Notes: generated by a model from the letters alone, not told the origin. 64,000 nucleotides of DNA from Pararheinheimera marina (GCF_042654345.1 NZ_JBHSGB010000010.1:186001-250000), one strand, 5' to 3'. Shown: positions 1-8,879, counted from the stretch's first letter. Made by a program: numbers and translations.

Positions 1-384
1 ATGTTTGGGTTGTTTGGCTTTGGCATGTTCCAGCGCACGCTGAATAAGCGCCACCGCTTCGTTCACATCAAAAGGTTTCGGCAGGTATTCAAAAGCGCCT
101 TTTTTAAAGGCATTCACCGCACTGTCCAGGTCGGAATGCGCGGTCATGATAATCACGGGTAATTCAGGGCTGAGTTCCTGCAATTTACCCAACAGCGCCA
201 TACCATCTGTGCCTGGCATCCGGATGTCGGACACCACCACAGTGGGCTGCTCGTACTGTAAACGCTGCAGCATCAGGTCGGCTGAAGCATAACTTTCACA
301 GGCGATGTCGGCTCGTGCCAGCGCTTTTTCCAGCACCCATCGGATCGAGTTATCGTCATCAATAATCCAGACCACTTGTTGCAT
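1..384 (-). CDS. ntrC: NtrC nitrogen response regulator, N-terminal part (cut by window edge)
   Basis: Only the first 128 codons are inside the window; the gene runs off position 1. The translated part is a complete receiver domain: acidic cluster DDD at residues 9-11, phospho-acceptor Asp53 in VSDIRMPG, Thr81 in MTAHS and Lys103 in LPKPFD. NtrC is the sigma-54-dependent activator phosphorylated by NtrB under nitrogen limitation. The AAA+ and DNA-binding domains are not visible, so the NtrC call rests on the receiver domain, the ntrB gene one base upstream, and glnA nearby. Start ATG at 384-382 lies 1 nt after the ntrB stop, so the two are probably translationally coupled. Confidence 0.9.
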   Translation of the reverse strand, partial: MQQVVWIIDDDNSIRWVLEKALARADIACESYASADLMLQRLQYEQPTVVVSDIRMPGTDGMALLGKLQELSPELPVIIMTAHSDLDSAVNAFKKGAFEYLPKPFDVNEAVALIQRALEHAKAKQPKH

Positions 385-385
385 A

Positions 386-1435
386 TTAATCTCCAGAGTT
401 ATTGAGGGGCAGATACAAAGTAAATGAGGTTTGGCCTGGCCAGCTTTCGCAATCAATCCAGCCGCCATGCTGATGAATTAAGGTTTGGGCAATGGATAGC
501 CCTAAGCCTGTGCCACCGGCTTTGCCGCTGACCATTGGGAAAAATAAGGTGTCTTTAATTTCAGGTGGTATACCAGGACCATTGTCAGTGACTTTGACTG
601 CCGCCACCAGCCGGTGACGGCGGCCATGCAAGGTATGCTGGTTCAGCACCCGGGTTTGCAGCGTAATTTGGCCGCCAGCCTGTTCCAGCACTTGCTGGGC
701 ATTGCCGACAATATTCAGCAGTGCTTGTTCTATCAGCTCAGGGTCAAACTGAAAGTCCGGAATACTGGGGTCGTAGTCGCGGATAAACAACACCTGGTGC
801 GGGTTGTCCATCTGCGCCAGTTGCACCACCTGTTCAATCACCTGATGCACATTCTGCATTTTCTTTTGCGGCGCTTTGTAGGGGCCCAATAAGCGGTCGA
901 CCAGGTTTCGTAGCCGGTCAGCCTGCGCGATGATCAGTTGGGTGTATTCTTTTTGTTCGTCGTTAAGGGACTCTTCCAGCAGCTGCGCGGCGCCACGCAA
1001 ACCACCTAAGGGGTTTTTAATTTCATGCGCCAGACCGCGGATCAATTCACGGGCTGCCAGGTGCTGATGCTGCTGCAGGCTTTCCTGGCTGATTTTGCGT
1101 TGTTGGTCGACCTGACGGATCTCCAGCAGCAACAAAGTGGGTTCTTCCATCAGATTGACGGTCACATCCAGCAGCATATGCCGACCATCAAGCAACACGG
1201 CCTGAACATCGCTGATACCAAAACCTTGCCGGTTCTGGATCGCGGTCAGAAAAAAGCTGGTTGACAGATCAGTGTGCTGAAACAGGGTCGGGAAATATTG
1301 TTGGTTTAATTTCTTTTCGCCAATACCAAACAAAGCACAACAGGCGGTATTGAAATACTGAACCTGCAGTTGCGTATCCAGTACCAATACGGCGGTGCTG
1401 AGTTGATCAGTCAGACTGGCCGCTGTCCATTCCAT
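386..1435 (-). CDS. ntrB: NtrB nitrogen-sensing histidine kinase/phosphatase
   Basis: 349 aa, the usual NtrB length. A PAS domain occupies roughly residues 8-110. The H-box GLAHEIKNPLGG carries the autophosphorylated His at about residue 137. The ATPase domain shows the N-box (NIVGNAQQVLEQ), DNGPGIP and the G-rich lid GKAGGTGLGLS. NtrB is a soluble two-component kinase that phosphorylates NtrC when PII is not bound, so it controls nitrogen assimilation. It sits 1 nt upstream of ntrC and downstream of the DUF4124 gene and glnA on the same strand. Two NtrC-like operators precede it, which suggests autoregulation. Confidence 0.96.
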   Translation of the reverse strand: MEWTAASLTDQLSTAVLVLDTQLQVQYFNTACCALFGIGEKKLNQQYFPTLFQHTDLSTSFFLTAIQNRQGFGISDVQAVLLDGRHMLLDVTVNLMEEPTLLLLEIRQVDQQRKISQESLQQHQHLAARELIRGLAHEIKNPLGGLRGAAQLLEESLNDEQKEYTQLIIAQADRLRNLVDRLLGPYKAPQKKMQNVHQVIEQVVQLAQMDNPHQVLFIRDYDPSIPDFQFDPELIEQALLNIVGNAQQVLEQAGGQITLQTRVLNQHTLHGRRHRLVAAVKVTDNGPGIPPEIKDTLFFPMVSGKAGGTGLGLSIAQTLIHQHGGWIDCESWPGQTSFTLYLPLNNSGD

Positions 1436-1455
1436 TACAAAGCCTTTTACGTCAA

Positions 1456-1472
1456 TGCACCAATTTAGTGCT
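1456..1472 (-). promoter_or_regulatory. Putative NtrC operator upstream of ntrB
   Basis: TGCACCAATTTAGTGCT is an imperfect inverted repeat matching the known NtrC site (TGCACC-N5-GGTGCA) with one substitution per arm at most. It lies 20 bp ahead of the ntrB start codon. That is close enough to compete with RNA polymerase, as described for ntrBC autorepression in enteric bacteria. Confidence 0.7.
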
Positions 1473-1518
1473 TTCTTTTCCCCAGTCTACTGTAACTTTG
1501 TATTGTGACTAGTGATGT

Positions 1519-1534
1519 TGCACTAATTTGGTGA
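1519..1534 (-). promoter_or_regulatory. Second putative NtrC operator, over the DUF4124 stop codon
   Basis: TGCACTAATTTGGTGA matches the NtrC half-sites TGCAC and GGTG with the usual spacing. It overlaps the last codons of the DUF4124 gene, 63 bp from the operator at 1456-1472, so this spacing would put the two sites on the same DNA face only if the helix is about 10.5 bp per turn (6 turns). Confidence 0.55.
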
Positions 1535-2035
1535 AAATAATGAGCTTTTACGCAAGTAAAAGCGTGTGACAGGACTTTCTGCAATTAGCTTGCCGTTTTG
1601 GTCAATCTGCTGCAGTTGCAGTTGATGCTCACCACGTTCTATGCCTTTAAGCAAAAAACCAGAGGTCCGTTGTGGTGGGCTGAGCTGGTTTTGGTCAAAA
1701 ACTAAGCGTAACTGATGTCCGGTTGGCAGTTCAGGCTCCACCCGGGTTTGCACTCTGAGTTCGCCCGAGTTGGACAGCAGATTTTGCTCGGCGACAGGTT
1801 CCAGGATCTGCAACCGGATTTGGGTCTGGGCCTGGCTGAGCTGCAAATCGGCAGGTGGATTTGCCGGAGCTGCGCTTGCCGAAGGCGGGCTGACATTCAA
1901 CTCGACTAAACGCGCGCCTGCCGTGGGCTGATCTGAATAAACCGGCGTACCGTCTTTGTCATAGGACAGATACACTTGCTGGGCGACAAGTGGCGGGCTG
2001 AGCAACAAAAGTGTAAGCAGCAAGCGCATAAGCAA
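1523..2035 (-). CDS. Exported DUF4124-domain protein
   Basis: 170 aa. An N-terminal signal peptide (hydrophobic run LLLTLLLLSPPLVA, cleavage near residue 18) is followed by the DUF4124 signature VYLSYDKDGTPVYSDQPTAGA (about residues 21-41). DUF4124 proteins are small envelope proteins of unknown function found next to glnA/ntrB in many gammaproteobacteria. The rest is a low-complexity Ala/Pro/Gln stretch and a beta-rich C-terminal part ending in VTRFYLRKSS. It lies between glnA and ntrB on the same strand, but a strong terminator separates it from glnA. Function is unknown. Confidence 0.8.
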   Translation of the reverse strand: MLMRLLLTLLLLSPPLVAQQVYLSYDKDGTPVYSDQPTAGARLVELNVSPPSASAAPANPPADLQLSQAQTQIRLQILEPVAEQNLLSNSGELRVQTRVEPELPTGHQLRLVFDQNQLSPPQRTSGFLLKGIERGEHQLQLQQIDQNGKLIAESPVTRFYLRKSSLFSPN

Positions 2036-2105
2036 CCCTTTGAGATGTCCTGTTAACTCTAAACCTGCTGCCGGTTTTTGCCAAATAGAGTGCTGACCCC
2101 CTCAA

Positions 2106-2137
2106 ACAAAAAACCCGCGACAGGCGCGGGTTTTTGG
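2106..2137 (-). terminator. Rho-independent terminator of glnA
   Basis: On the minus strand, AACCCGCGCCTGTCGCGGGTT forms a G+C-rich stem followed by a run of T. It starts 15 nt after the glnA stop codon. Confidence 0.85.
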
Positions 2138-2151
2138 CAAAGCAGCCGGTA

Positions 2152-3561
2152 TTACACGCTGTAGTACAGTTCGTATTCCAGTGGGTGTACAGCCACAGAA
2201 ACGCGTTTAGCTTCAGCGCGTTTCATATCGATATAGGCATCGATCATCGCGTCTGACATCACGCCGCCTTTGGTGAAGATAGCGCGGCTGGCGTCCAGAG
2301 CATCCAGAGCTTCGTCCAGAGAACCGCAAACCTGAGGGATCAGTGCTTCTTCTTCCGGTGGCAGATCGTACAAGTCTTTGTCCATCGCATCGCCTGGGTG
2401 GATCTTGTTCTGGATACCGTCCAGACCAGCCATTAACTGAGCCACGAATGCCAGGTACGGGTTCGCAGCCGGATCCGGGAAACGTACTTCGATACGACGT
2501 GCTTTCGCACTTGGTACCAGAGGGATACGGATAGAAGCAGAGCGGTTACGGGCTGAGTAAGCCAGCATTACCGGAGCTTCGAAGTGTGGCACTAAACGCT
2601 TGTACGAGTTGGTGCTTGGGTTGGTGAAGGCGTTGATTGCTTTGGCGTGTTTGATGATACCGCCGATGTAGTACAGGGCAGTTTCAGACAGACCAGCGTA
2701 TTTATCACCAGCAAACAGGTTCACGCCGTCTTTTGCTAATGACTGGTGGCAGTGCATACCTGAACCGTTGTCACCAACCATTGGTTTTGGCATGAAGGTC
2801 ACGGTTTTGCCGTACAGATTGGCAACGTTGTGAATAACGTACTTCAGGACCTGAATTTCATCCGCTTTTTTGGTCAGCGTATTGAAACGGGTTGCGATTT
2901 CGTTTTGACCTGCTGTGGCTACTTCGTGGTGGTGTGCTTCAACGGTCTGACCCATTTCTTCCAGTACCACACACATGGCGCTACGGATGTCATGGTGTTG
3001 GTCTACTGGTGGTACCGGGAAGTAACCGCCTTTGATACCAGGACGGTGCGCTTTGTTACCACCTTCGTACACTTTGTCTGAGTTCCAGGCCGCTTCCGCT
3101 GAATCGATAGCGAAGAAAGCAGTCCCCATCGTGTTTTTGAAACGTACGTCGTCAAACATGAACCACTCTGGCTCTGGGCCAAACAGTACGGTGTCAGCGA
3201 TACCAGTTGATTTCAGGTACTCTTCAGCACGCTTCGCGATAGAACGTGGGCAACGCTCGTAACCTTGCATAGTGCTTGGTTCGATAACGTCACAGGTGAT
3301 GTTCACCGTGGTTTCTTCTGAGAACGGGTCCAGTACCATGGTGTCAGCCTGAGGCATCAGGATCATGTCAGAGTCGTTGATGCCTTTCCAACCCGCGATG
3401 GAAGAACCGTCAAACATTTTGCCGTCTTCGAAGAAGTCTTCGTTGATTTGGCTGGCAGGAATAGTCACGTGCTGCTCTTTACCTTTGGTATCGGTGAAGC
3501 GTAAATCAACGAACTTAACGTCATTCTCTTTCATGTAACTGATAACTGTAGAAGCAGACAT
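2152..3561 (-). CDS. glnA: Glutamine synthetase, type I (GlnA)
   Basis: 469 aa, the full length of GSI-beta enzymes. It makes glutamine from glutamate, ammonia and ATP in the cytoplasm as a dodecamer. Visible signatures are DGSSIAGWKGI in the N-terminal beta-grasp domain, GPEPEWFMFD, the ATP-binding KPMVGDNGSGMHCHQS, and the adenylylation loop MDKDLYDLPPEE with Tyr398, so activity should be controlled by GlnE adenylylation. The start is fixed by GGAGGA 6 nt upstream of ATG. Transcription is expected from a sigma-54 promoter at 3644-3659 with NtrC sites at 3723-3779. Confidence 0.99.
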   Translation of the reverse strand: MSASTVISYMKENDVKFVDLRFTDTKGKEQHVTIPASQINEDFFEDGKMFDGSSIAGWKGINDSDMILMPQADTMVLDPFSEETTVNITCDVIEPSTMQGYERCPRSIAKRAEEYLKSTGIADTVLFGPEPEWFMFDDVRFKNTMGTAFFAIDSAEAAWNSDKVYEGGNKAHRPGIKGGYFPVPPVDQHHDIRSAMCVVLEEMGQTVEAHHHEVATAGQNEIATRFNTLTKKADEIQVLKYVIHNVANLYGKTVTFMPKPMVGDNGSGMHCHQSLAKDGVNLFAGDKYAGLSETALYYIGGIIKHAKAINAFTNPSTNSYKRLVPHFEAPVMLAYSARNRSASIRIPLVPSAKARRIEVRFPDPAANPYLAFVAQLMAGLDGIQNKIHPGDAMDKDLYDLPPEEEALIPQVCGSLDEALDALDASRAIFTKGGVMSDAMIDAYIDMKRAEAKRVSVAVHPLEYELYYSV

Positions 3562-3643
3562 GCATTCCTCCGGTTTGTCTGTTGACTGGCCCTGCGGCCA
3601 CTTTTTTTGTTGCTGGCATTCGCCATAGCGTTGCGCTCAGTAA

Positions 3644-3659
3644 TGCTAATCTTATGCCA
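3644..3659 (-). promoter_or_regulatory. Sigma-54 promoter of glnA
   Basis: Read on the minus strand the sequence is TGGCATAAGATTAGCA: a -24 GG and a -12 GC exactly 10 bp apart, one mismatch in each half from TGGCAC-N5-TTGCA. Transcription would start near 3633 and give a leader of about 70 nt before glnA. Confidence 0.75.
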
Positions 3660-3722
3660 GATATGTATAGCATTGATCTCTATAGAATTTATTCAATCGC
3701 CTGGCGAAATGAATTGTTTTTA

Positions 3723-3779
3723 TGCACCAATTTGGAGCTCTTCTGCACCATTGTGGCGTTATGGCACCAAGCTGGTGCT
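3723..3779. promoter_or_regulatory. Three phased NtrC enhancer sites upstream of glnA
   Basis: Three copies of the NtrC site lie in a row: 3723-3739 (TGCACCAATTTGGAGCT), 3744-3759 (TGCACCATTGTGGCGT) and 3763-3779 (GGCACCAAGCTGGTGCT). The third contains a perfect GCACCA-N3-TGGTGC inverted repeat. Their starts are about 20-21 bp apart, two helical turns, so all face the same side. They lie 65-135 bp upstream of the sigma-54 promoter, the usual enhancer distance. Confidence 0.8.
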
Positions 3780-3922
3780 TCCGTTTATCCGCCATTAAAG
3801 ATAACAGCCGCAACATAATTGTTTTGATAATTTCTTTATGTTAATGATATTTCCTTTAAAAGGTAAAATCCTGAGCTGTATGAGGGTTTCGCCGTCATTA
3901 TTTAACTAATGGATGGTTAGTT

Positions 3923-5479
3923 ATGAAGTTCTATCAATGGATTCGAATACATCTACTGTACCTTTTGGTCGTTGTTGTGTCAGTGGGGTGTGGCGGGGGG
4001 ACCGAAGGTGGCGACCCGCAAATGACTCAGTTTTACCAAGTGTCTACTGAGGTTAATATCCCCGCAGCAGGGACAGTTAGCCCGTCAAGCTCCCAAGTGG
4101 AAGAAAACAAGCCACTCAGCCTTAGCATCAACATTAACCCAGGTTATCAATTGACTGGTGCCACAGGTTGTGGCGGGTCTTTATCAGGAACTGGTTACCA
4201 GATTAATGCGGTGACAGCCAATTGCGTGGTTAGCCTGAGTTTTGCTGCGGTGCAATTCAAAGTGACGGCATTGGCAAGCTCAGGGGGCTTGGTTTCGCCA
4301 ACAGAGCAAACGGTCAGCTATGGTGGCAAAGCATCCTTTGCGTTAACGCCTGATGCTGGTTATCAGCTGGACAGTGTGACCGGCTGTGAGGGGAGTTTAA
4401 CCGGGCTGCAATTTGAGACTGCACCTATTTATGCCGATTGCCAGCTGAGTGCCACATTTGCGGCCATTCCCGCTCCTGAAGTTGCAGGACCTGAGCGGTT
4501 TTTAGTTCAGGCGCATCACGGTGACTTGTTGATTAGTGCCGATGCTGTCGCTGGTGCAGTCAGTTACAACCTCTACCTGGCTACCGAAGCTGGCCTCACA
4601 AAATAAAATTATCAAAGCAAAGCAGAAGGCAAAAAGCTGGATGGCTTGCAATTGCCTTATGTGGTAACTGGCCTGGACAAGGCGAAGAACTACTATGTTG
4701 TGCTGACTGCCGTGACAGTACAGACCGAAAGTGCGGAAAGTAAAGAGTTAAGCAGTTATCCGGTATTTAAGAAGATCGGAGGGTTGAACGATACCGGGAT
4801 TGGCCGCTGCTTTAATTTGGTGCTGAGTTCAGCATGCCCCGTCGCGGGTTTTCCCGGCCAAGACGCTGAATCAGGCCGTGATTATGCTGCGCAGACTGGC
4901 CAATTAGTCAAGCAAGGAACTGGCAGCGCTGGCTTTGATTTCACCAAGCTGGGTTCGGATGGTAAGCCGCTGTTTATTCAGCATTTAGCCGTTGATCGTA
5001 GCGCAGGCAGCGAAAGTGCTGGCACTCAATGGCATTCGGTCAGAGATAACGTCACAGGTCTGGTGTGGTTGTACATCGATTCAGCCTCAGGATTGAAAGG
5101 TACCTACACCTGGTACAATCCCGATTCTGCAAGCAATGGCGGCAATGCCGGGGTGGCGAATGGTGGTCAATGTCTGGATGCCCCATGCGATACGAATCAC
5201 CTGATTGAGAGTGCAAATCTGCAGGCTCTGGGGGGATTTTCTGATTGGAGACTACCTTCGTTTCAGGAGCTTGTGAGTATCAATGACCGGGTGGGTTACG
5301 CTTCACCAGGTGGCCCCGCCCGCAGAGATCCCCAGCTCTTCTTTAGTTGGTATTTGATGGCGGTCCCGAGCTCGACCAGTGTTGCTGCGAGCCCGGACCA
5401 AATCAAAACAGATTTTGGCACGGCCACTAAAACCACAGTGTTTAACGGTGTTGTATTAGTCAGAGAGGACCTTCAGTGA
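3923..5479 (+). pseudogene. DUF1566 lipoprotein with repeat and FN3-like domains, broken by an in-frame TAA
   Basis: Reading frame 3923-4606 (227 aa) and the next one, up to 5479, are in the same frame and separated only by TAA at 4604-4606. The first part has a lipoprotein signal (VVVVSVGCGGG, lipobox Cys at about residue 23) and two tandem 65-70-residue beta repeats, each with GCGGSL/GCEGSL and a second Cys. It then begins an FN3-like unit (SYNLYLATEAGLTK). The sequence after the stop continues that unit (YVVTGLDKAKNYYVVLTAV) and ends in a DUF1566 domain (VRDNVTGLVWL, YTWYNPDSA, GFSDWRLPSFQEL). The downstream half has only a TTG at 4646 as a start and no signal peptide, so I read this as one 518-codon gene with a nonsense mutation. 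A sequencing error is the alternative. Confidence 0.8.
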
Positions 5480-5514
5480 CTGCGGCACTGAATGTATTGC
5501 AGAGGATGATGCAG

Positions 5515-6090
5515 ATGAAAGCAATAAGCCAGTTAGTTTGTGGTGTGTTGTTTGTGGGGCTTGCCAGTGCGCAGGCGGCAGAAGTGCAATGTGATCATCA
5601 GAATATGGCGATGGTGCCAAGTACTGCGGCCAGCAACTTTGATTTATCCCGGTCCGGCCTGGTTGCGGACCCTGCCAAAGGGTTGCTTTGGATGCGTTGC
5701 AGTCTGGGGCAAAATTGGGACGGCACTACTTGTGTGGGTGATGCGACATTGTTTGCACAGTGGCAGTCCGCATTGCAAAGCGCTGAAACTTATGAATACC
5801 AGGGCCTGACGGGCTGGCGTTTGCCCAATGCTAAAGAGTTATTGTCATTGGTTGAACACAGTTGCTGGTCACCTGCACTGAATGAAATGGTATTTCCGTC
5901 TGCTTACAACGGGGATTATTGGAGCTCGAGCTATGCAGGTCATTACCGGGAGTCTGCTGGGCAGAATGCAGGGGACGGAGTGGTGGTAGATTTTGTCCGT
6001 GGACTGGAGAAAGTTGCTTATCGTACCAGTGGTTTGGAGCAGCAAGCCCCTTCTGCGGTGCGGCTGATGCGAGAGTTGCTGAAAAATTAA
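5515..6090 (+). CDS. Exported DUF1566-domain protein
   Basis: 191 aa from the preferred ATG at 5515, which has AGAGG 9 nt upstream and begins a good signal peptide (AISQLVCGVLFVGLASAQAA). A longer form from GTG at 5476 overlaps the previous gene but would bury the signal peptide. The mature part is a DUF1566 (Lcl-like) domain: FDLSRSGLVADPAKGLLWMRC, GLTGWRLPNAKELLSLVEHS, YWSSS, and a C-terminal VRLMREL. DUF1566 domains are extracellular folds of unknown role, often in lipoproteins. It lies 35 nt after the broken DUF1566 gene and is probably co-transcribed with it. Confidence 0.8.
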   Translation: MKAISQLVCGVLFVGLASAQAAEVQCDHQNMAMVPSTAASNFDLSRSGLVADPAKGLLWMRCSLGQNWDGTTCVGDATLFAQWQSALQSAETYEYQGLTGWRLPNAKELLSLVEHSCWSPALNEMVFPSAYNGDYWSSSYAGHYRESAGQNAGDGVVVDFVRGLEKVAYRTSGLEQQAPSAVRLMRELLKN

Positions 6091-6286
6091 TCACGTGAAG
6101 ATTCGGTGATGCTGTTCATCATTATTTAAAGTTGGCCTGCCAGACTGACAGCGAATAGAAGCGCTTTAAGGATTTTTTTCTTTCTGCTGAAAAAAAGAGT
6201 AGAATACGCGCCCTTGAATTCGGACAACTTTTAGTCAATGCCTAGTGGTCAGGTTATGGTCAGCTAGCGCCACAGAGGAAATACAG

Positions 6287-8125
6287 ATGAGCGGAACCGC
6301 TTCAGCTATCGAAAAACTGCGTAATATCGCCATTATTGCTCACGTTGACCATGGTAAAACCACCCTGGTAGACAAGTTACTGCAGCAATCAGGCACTTTT
6401 GATGCCCGCGCCAAACTGCAGGAACGTATGATGGACTCTAACGCCCAGGAATCTGAGCGGGGTATTACCATCCTGGCGAAAAACACTTCAGTACGCTGGA
6501 ACGGCTACCATATCAACATCCTGGATACACCAGGTCACGCGGACTTCGGTGGTGAAGTTGAACGTGTATTGTCAATGGCTGACTCTGTATTACTGCTGGT
6601 AGACGCCGTAGAAGGCCCAATGCCTCAGACTCGTTTCGTGACGCAAAAAGCCTTCGCACACGGTTTAAAACCAATTGTTGTTGTGAACAAAATTGACCGT
6701 CCTGGCTCACGTCCGGATTGGGTGATTGACCAGGTATTTGACCTGTTCGACAACCTGGGTGCCACTGACGAGCAGTTAGATTTCCCAATCGTGTACGCGT
6801 CAGCCATCAACGGCTGGGCATCACTGGACTACAACGAGCCAAAAACAGATATCAATGACCTGTTCGAAGCTATCGTGAAGCACGTGGCTCCGCCACAGGT
6901 AGAACTGGATGGTGAAACTCAGCTGCAGGTTTCTCAGCTGGATTACTCAAGCTACCTGGGCATTATCGGTATCGGTCGTATCAAGCGCGGTACTTTAAAG
7001 CCAAACCAACAAGTGACCATCATCGGTGCTGACGGCAGCAAACGTAACGGTAAAGTTGGCCAGGTGTTTGGTTACTTAGGTCTGGAGCGTATTGAAGCTG
7101 CTGAAGCCGGCGCTGGTGACATCGTCGCGTTTACAGGTCTGGGTGAGCTGAAAATCTCTGACACCATCTGTGCTCCAACCAAGTTAGAAGCACTGCCAGC
7201 TCTGCAAGTTGACGAACCAACAGTGACTATGACTTTCCAGGTCAATACTTCGCCATTTGCTGGTAAAGAAGGTAAGTTCGTGACTTCACGTCAAATTCTG
7301 GAACGTCTGCAACACGAACTGAAGCACAACGTGGCTCTGCGTGTTGAAGAAACAGAAGACGGTGACAAATTCAAAGTATCAGGCCGCGGTGAACTGCACT
7401 TAGGCGTTCTGATCGAAAACATGCGCCGTGAAGGCTTCGAATTGGCCGTATCTCGTCCTGAAGTCATCATGAAAGTGATCGACGGCGAGAAAATGGAACC
7501 AATGGAAAACGTCACCATCGACGTGGAAGAGCAACACCAGGGCTCTATCATGGAGAAAATGGGTGAGCGTAAAGCTGAAATGACCAATATGCAGCCAGAC
7601 GGTAAAGGCCGTATCCGGATGGATTTCCAGATGCCAAGCCGTGGTCTGATCGGTTTCCGTACTGAGTTTATGACGCTGACGTCAGGTACTGGTCTGATGT
7701 ACAACAGCTTCGACCATTATGGTCCGTACAAAGGCGGCACTATCGGTCTGCGTAACAACGGCGTACTGATTTCAAACGCAATGGGTAAAGCTGCTGGTTA
7801 TGCGATTTTCTCTCTGCAGGAACGTGGTCGTATGTTTATCGGTCACGCCGACGAAGTGTACGAAGGTCAGGTGATCGGTATTCACAGCCGTAGCAACGAC
7901 TTAACGGTAAACTGTCTGAAAGGTAAGCAGTTAACTAACGTGCGTGCTTCTGGTACTGATGAAGCGATCAACCTGGTTCCGCCAATCCGTTACACACTGG
8001 AGCAGGCGCTGGAGTTTATCGATGACGACGAACTGGTAGAAGTAACGCCAGTGTCTATTCGTATCCGCAAACGTCATTTAACAGAAAATGACCGTAAGCG
8101 TGCCAGCCGTGCAGCCGGTGAGTAA
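6287..8125 (+). CDS. typA: Ribosome-associated GTPase TypA/BipA
   Basis: 612 aa from ATG 6287, with AGAGGAA just upstream; an earlier in-frame start at 6245 lacks a ribosome-binding site. TypA is a translational GTPase of the EF-G family that binds the 70S ribosome and helps 50S assembly and stress or cold growth. G motifs are AHVDHGKT (18-25), the G2 loop ERGITI, DTPGHADF and NKIDRP. Domain II, the EF-G-like domains III and V (GRGELHLGVL) and the TypA-specific C-terminus (SIRIRKRHL) follow. It is a single-gene unit ending in a strong terminator at 8146-8170. Confidence 0.97.
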   Translation: MSGTASAIEKLRNIAIIAHVDHGKTTLVDKLLQQSGTFDARAKLQERMMDSNAQESERGITILAKNTSVRWNGYHINILDTPGHADFGGEVERVLSMADSVLLLVDAVEGPMPQTRFVTQKAFAHGLKPIVVVNKIDRPGSRPDWVIDQVFDLFDNLGATDEQLDFPIVYASAINGWASLDYNEPKTDINDLFEAIVKHVAPPQVELDGETQLQVSQLDYSSYLGIIGIGRIKRGTLKPNQQVTIIGADGSKRNGKVGQVFGYLGLERIEAAEAGAGDIVAFTGLGELKISDTICAPTKLEALPALQVDEPTVTMTFQVNTSPFAGKEGKFVTSRQILERLQHELKHNVALRVEETEDGDKFKVSGRGELHLGVLIENMRREGFELAVSRPEVIMKVIDGEKMEPMENVTIDVEEQHQGSIMEKMGERKAEMTNMQPDGKGRIRMDFQMPSRGLIGFRTEFMTLTSGTGLMYNSFDHYGPYKGGTIGLRNNGVLISNAMGKAAGYAIFSLQERGRMFIGHADEVYEGQVIGIHSRSNDLTVNCLKGKQLTNVRASGTDEAINLVPPIRYTLEQALEFIDDDELVEVTPVSIRIRKRHLTENDRKRASRAAGE

Positions 8126-8145
8126 TAGCTAACTTGATTGAAAAA

Positions 8146-8170
8146 GCCAGCGCTAGTCGCTGGCTTTTTT
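8146..8170 (+). terminator. Rho-independent terminator of typA
   Basis: GCCAGCG-CTAGT-CGCTGGC followed by six T, 20 nt after the typA stop codon. Confidence 0.9.
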
Positions 8171-8351
8171 ATCGGCTTGTTTTACCGCCAGGTATGGCAA
8201 TGTCAATTGAAGTCAGTGTGTCGTTACAGAATGACACCAGAGGGCACAAATCTTCACTTCAATTGCACAGGGGGGCTGGTCTATAGTACAAACAGCAGTA
8301 CTGAATCGCATGGTCGTTCACACTGCAATGCATTAAAAACCGGAGGTAGAT

Positions 8352-8879
8352 ATGCGTAAACTGAATAGGGCATTGGTTGCTGCTGCGTTTTGTGCTGTGG
8401 CGACAGTGCAGGCCGCGGACGTCAAAGTCGACTACGTCAATCAGAAGAAATTTACCGATATTAAACCTGCCAACGAACCCAGAGGTTCTTTCGAAAAAAG
8501 GACTCTGGCTGGTTTCGATAAAATTTTCGCTGATTTGGCTGCCAAACTGCCTGATGGTTATGTCTGGAAAATCACAGTTACGGACATCGATCTGGCCGGA
8601 GATGTCAATTACATGTTCACTCAAAGTGGGCAGGACATTCGGGTCATTAAAGAAATCTTCGCGCCCCGGGTTAACTTCAGTTATCAGTTGCTTGATAAGA
8701 GTCAAAAAGTGGTATTAACAGAAGAGTTGAAGTTGCGTGATATGGCGTTTATGAGCCGCACTCATTTGAACCGGAGCCAGGTCCTTTCTTATGAGCGCGA
8801 GATGCTTGAGCGTTGGTTTAAAGAGAAATTTGAACCTGCTTTTGTTGCCGCCACCAGCACTTCCTCTACAGCAGGCTAG
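8352..8879 (+). CDS. Exported DUF3016-domain protein
   Basis: 175 aa. Signal peptide MRKLNRALVAAAFCAVATVQA, then a domain with the DUF3016 pattern: VDYVNQKKFTDIKPANEPRG, LAAKLPDGYVWKITVTDIDLAGD, and the C-terminal SRTHLNRSQVLSYEREMLERW. DUF3016 proteins are periplasmic or envelope proteins of unknown function common in Alteromonadales and Xanthomonadales. AACCGGAGG ends 5 nt before the ATG. Its last 14 bp overlap the end of the convergent gene at 8866-9141. Confidence 0.85.
   Translation: MRKLNRALVAAAFCAVATVQAADVKVDYVNQKKFTDIKPANEPRGSFEKRTLAGFDKIFADLAAKLPDGYVWKITVTDIDLAGDVNYMFTQSGQDIRVIKEIFAPRVNFSYQLLDKSQKVVLTEELKLRDMAFMSRTHLNRSQVLSYEREMLERWFKEKFEPAFVAATSTSSTAG

Larger units (their letters stand above)
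3562..3922. other. Divergent intergenic region between glnA and the DUF1566 lipoprotein locus
   Basis: This 361-bp stretch holds the glnA leader, its sigma-54 promoter and the three NtrC sites. The right end (about 3800-3922) is AT-rich and should contain the promoter of the lipoprotein locus, but I cannot assign clear -35/-10 boxes. No small gene is supported. Confidence 0.6.

Noticed and set aside
4646..5479. Independent gene for the second half of the broken DUF1566 gene
   Set aside because: Only a TTG start, no signal peptide, and the first residues continue an FN3-like unit from the upstream half.
5831..6094. 87-codon antisense frame in the second DUF1566 gene
   Set aside because: Shadow frame without start signal; low complexity.
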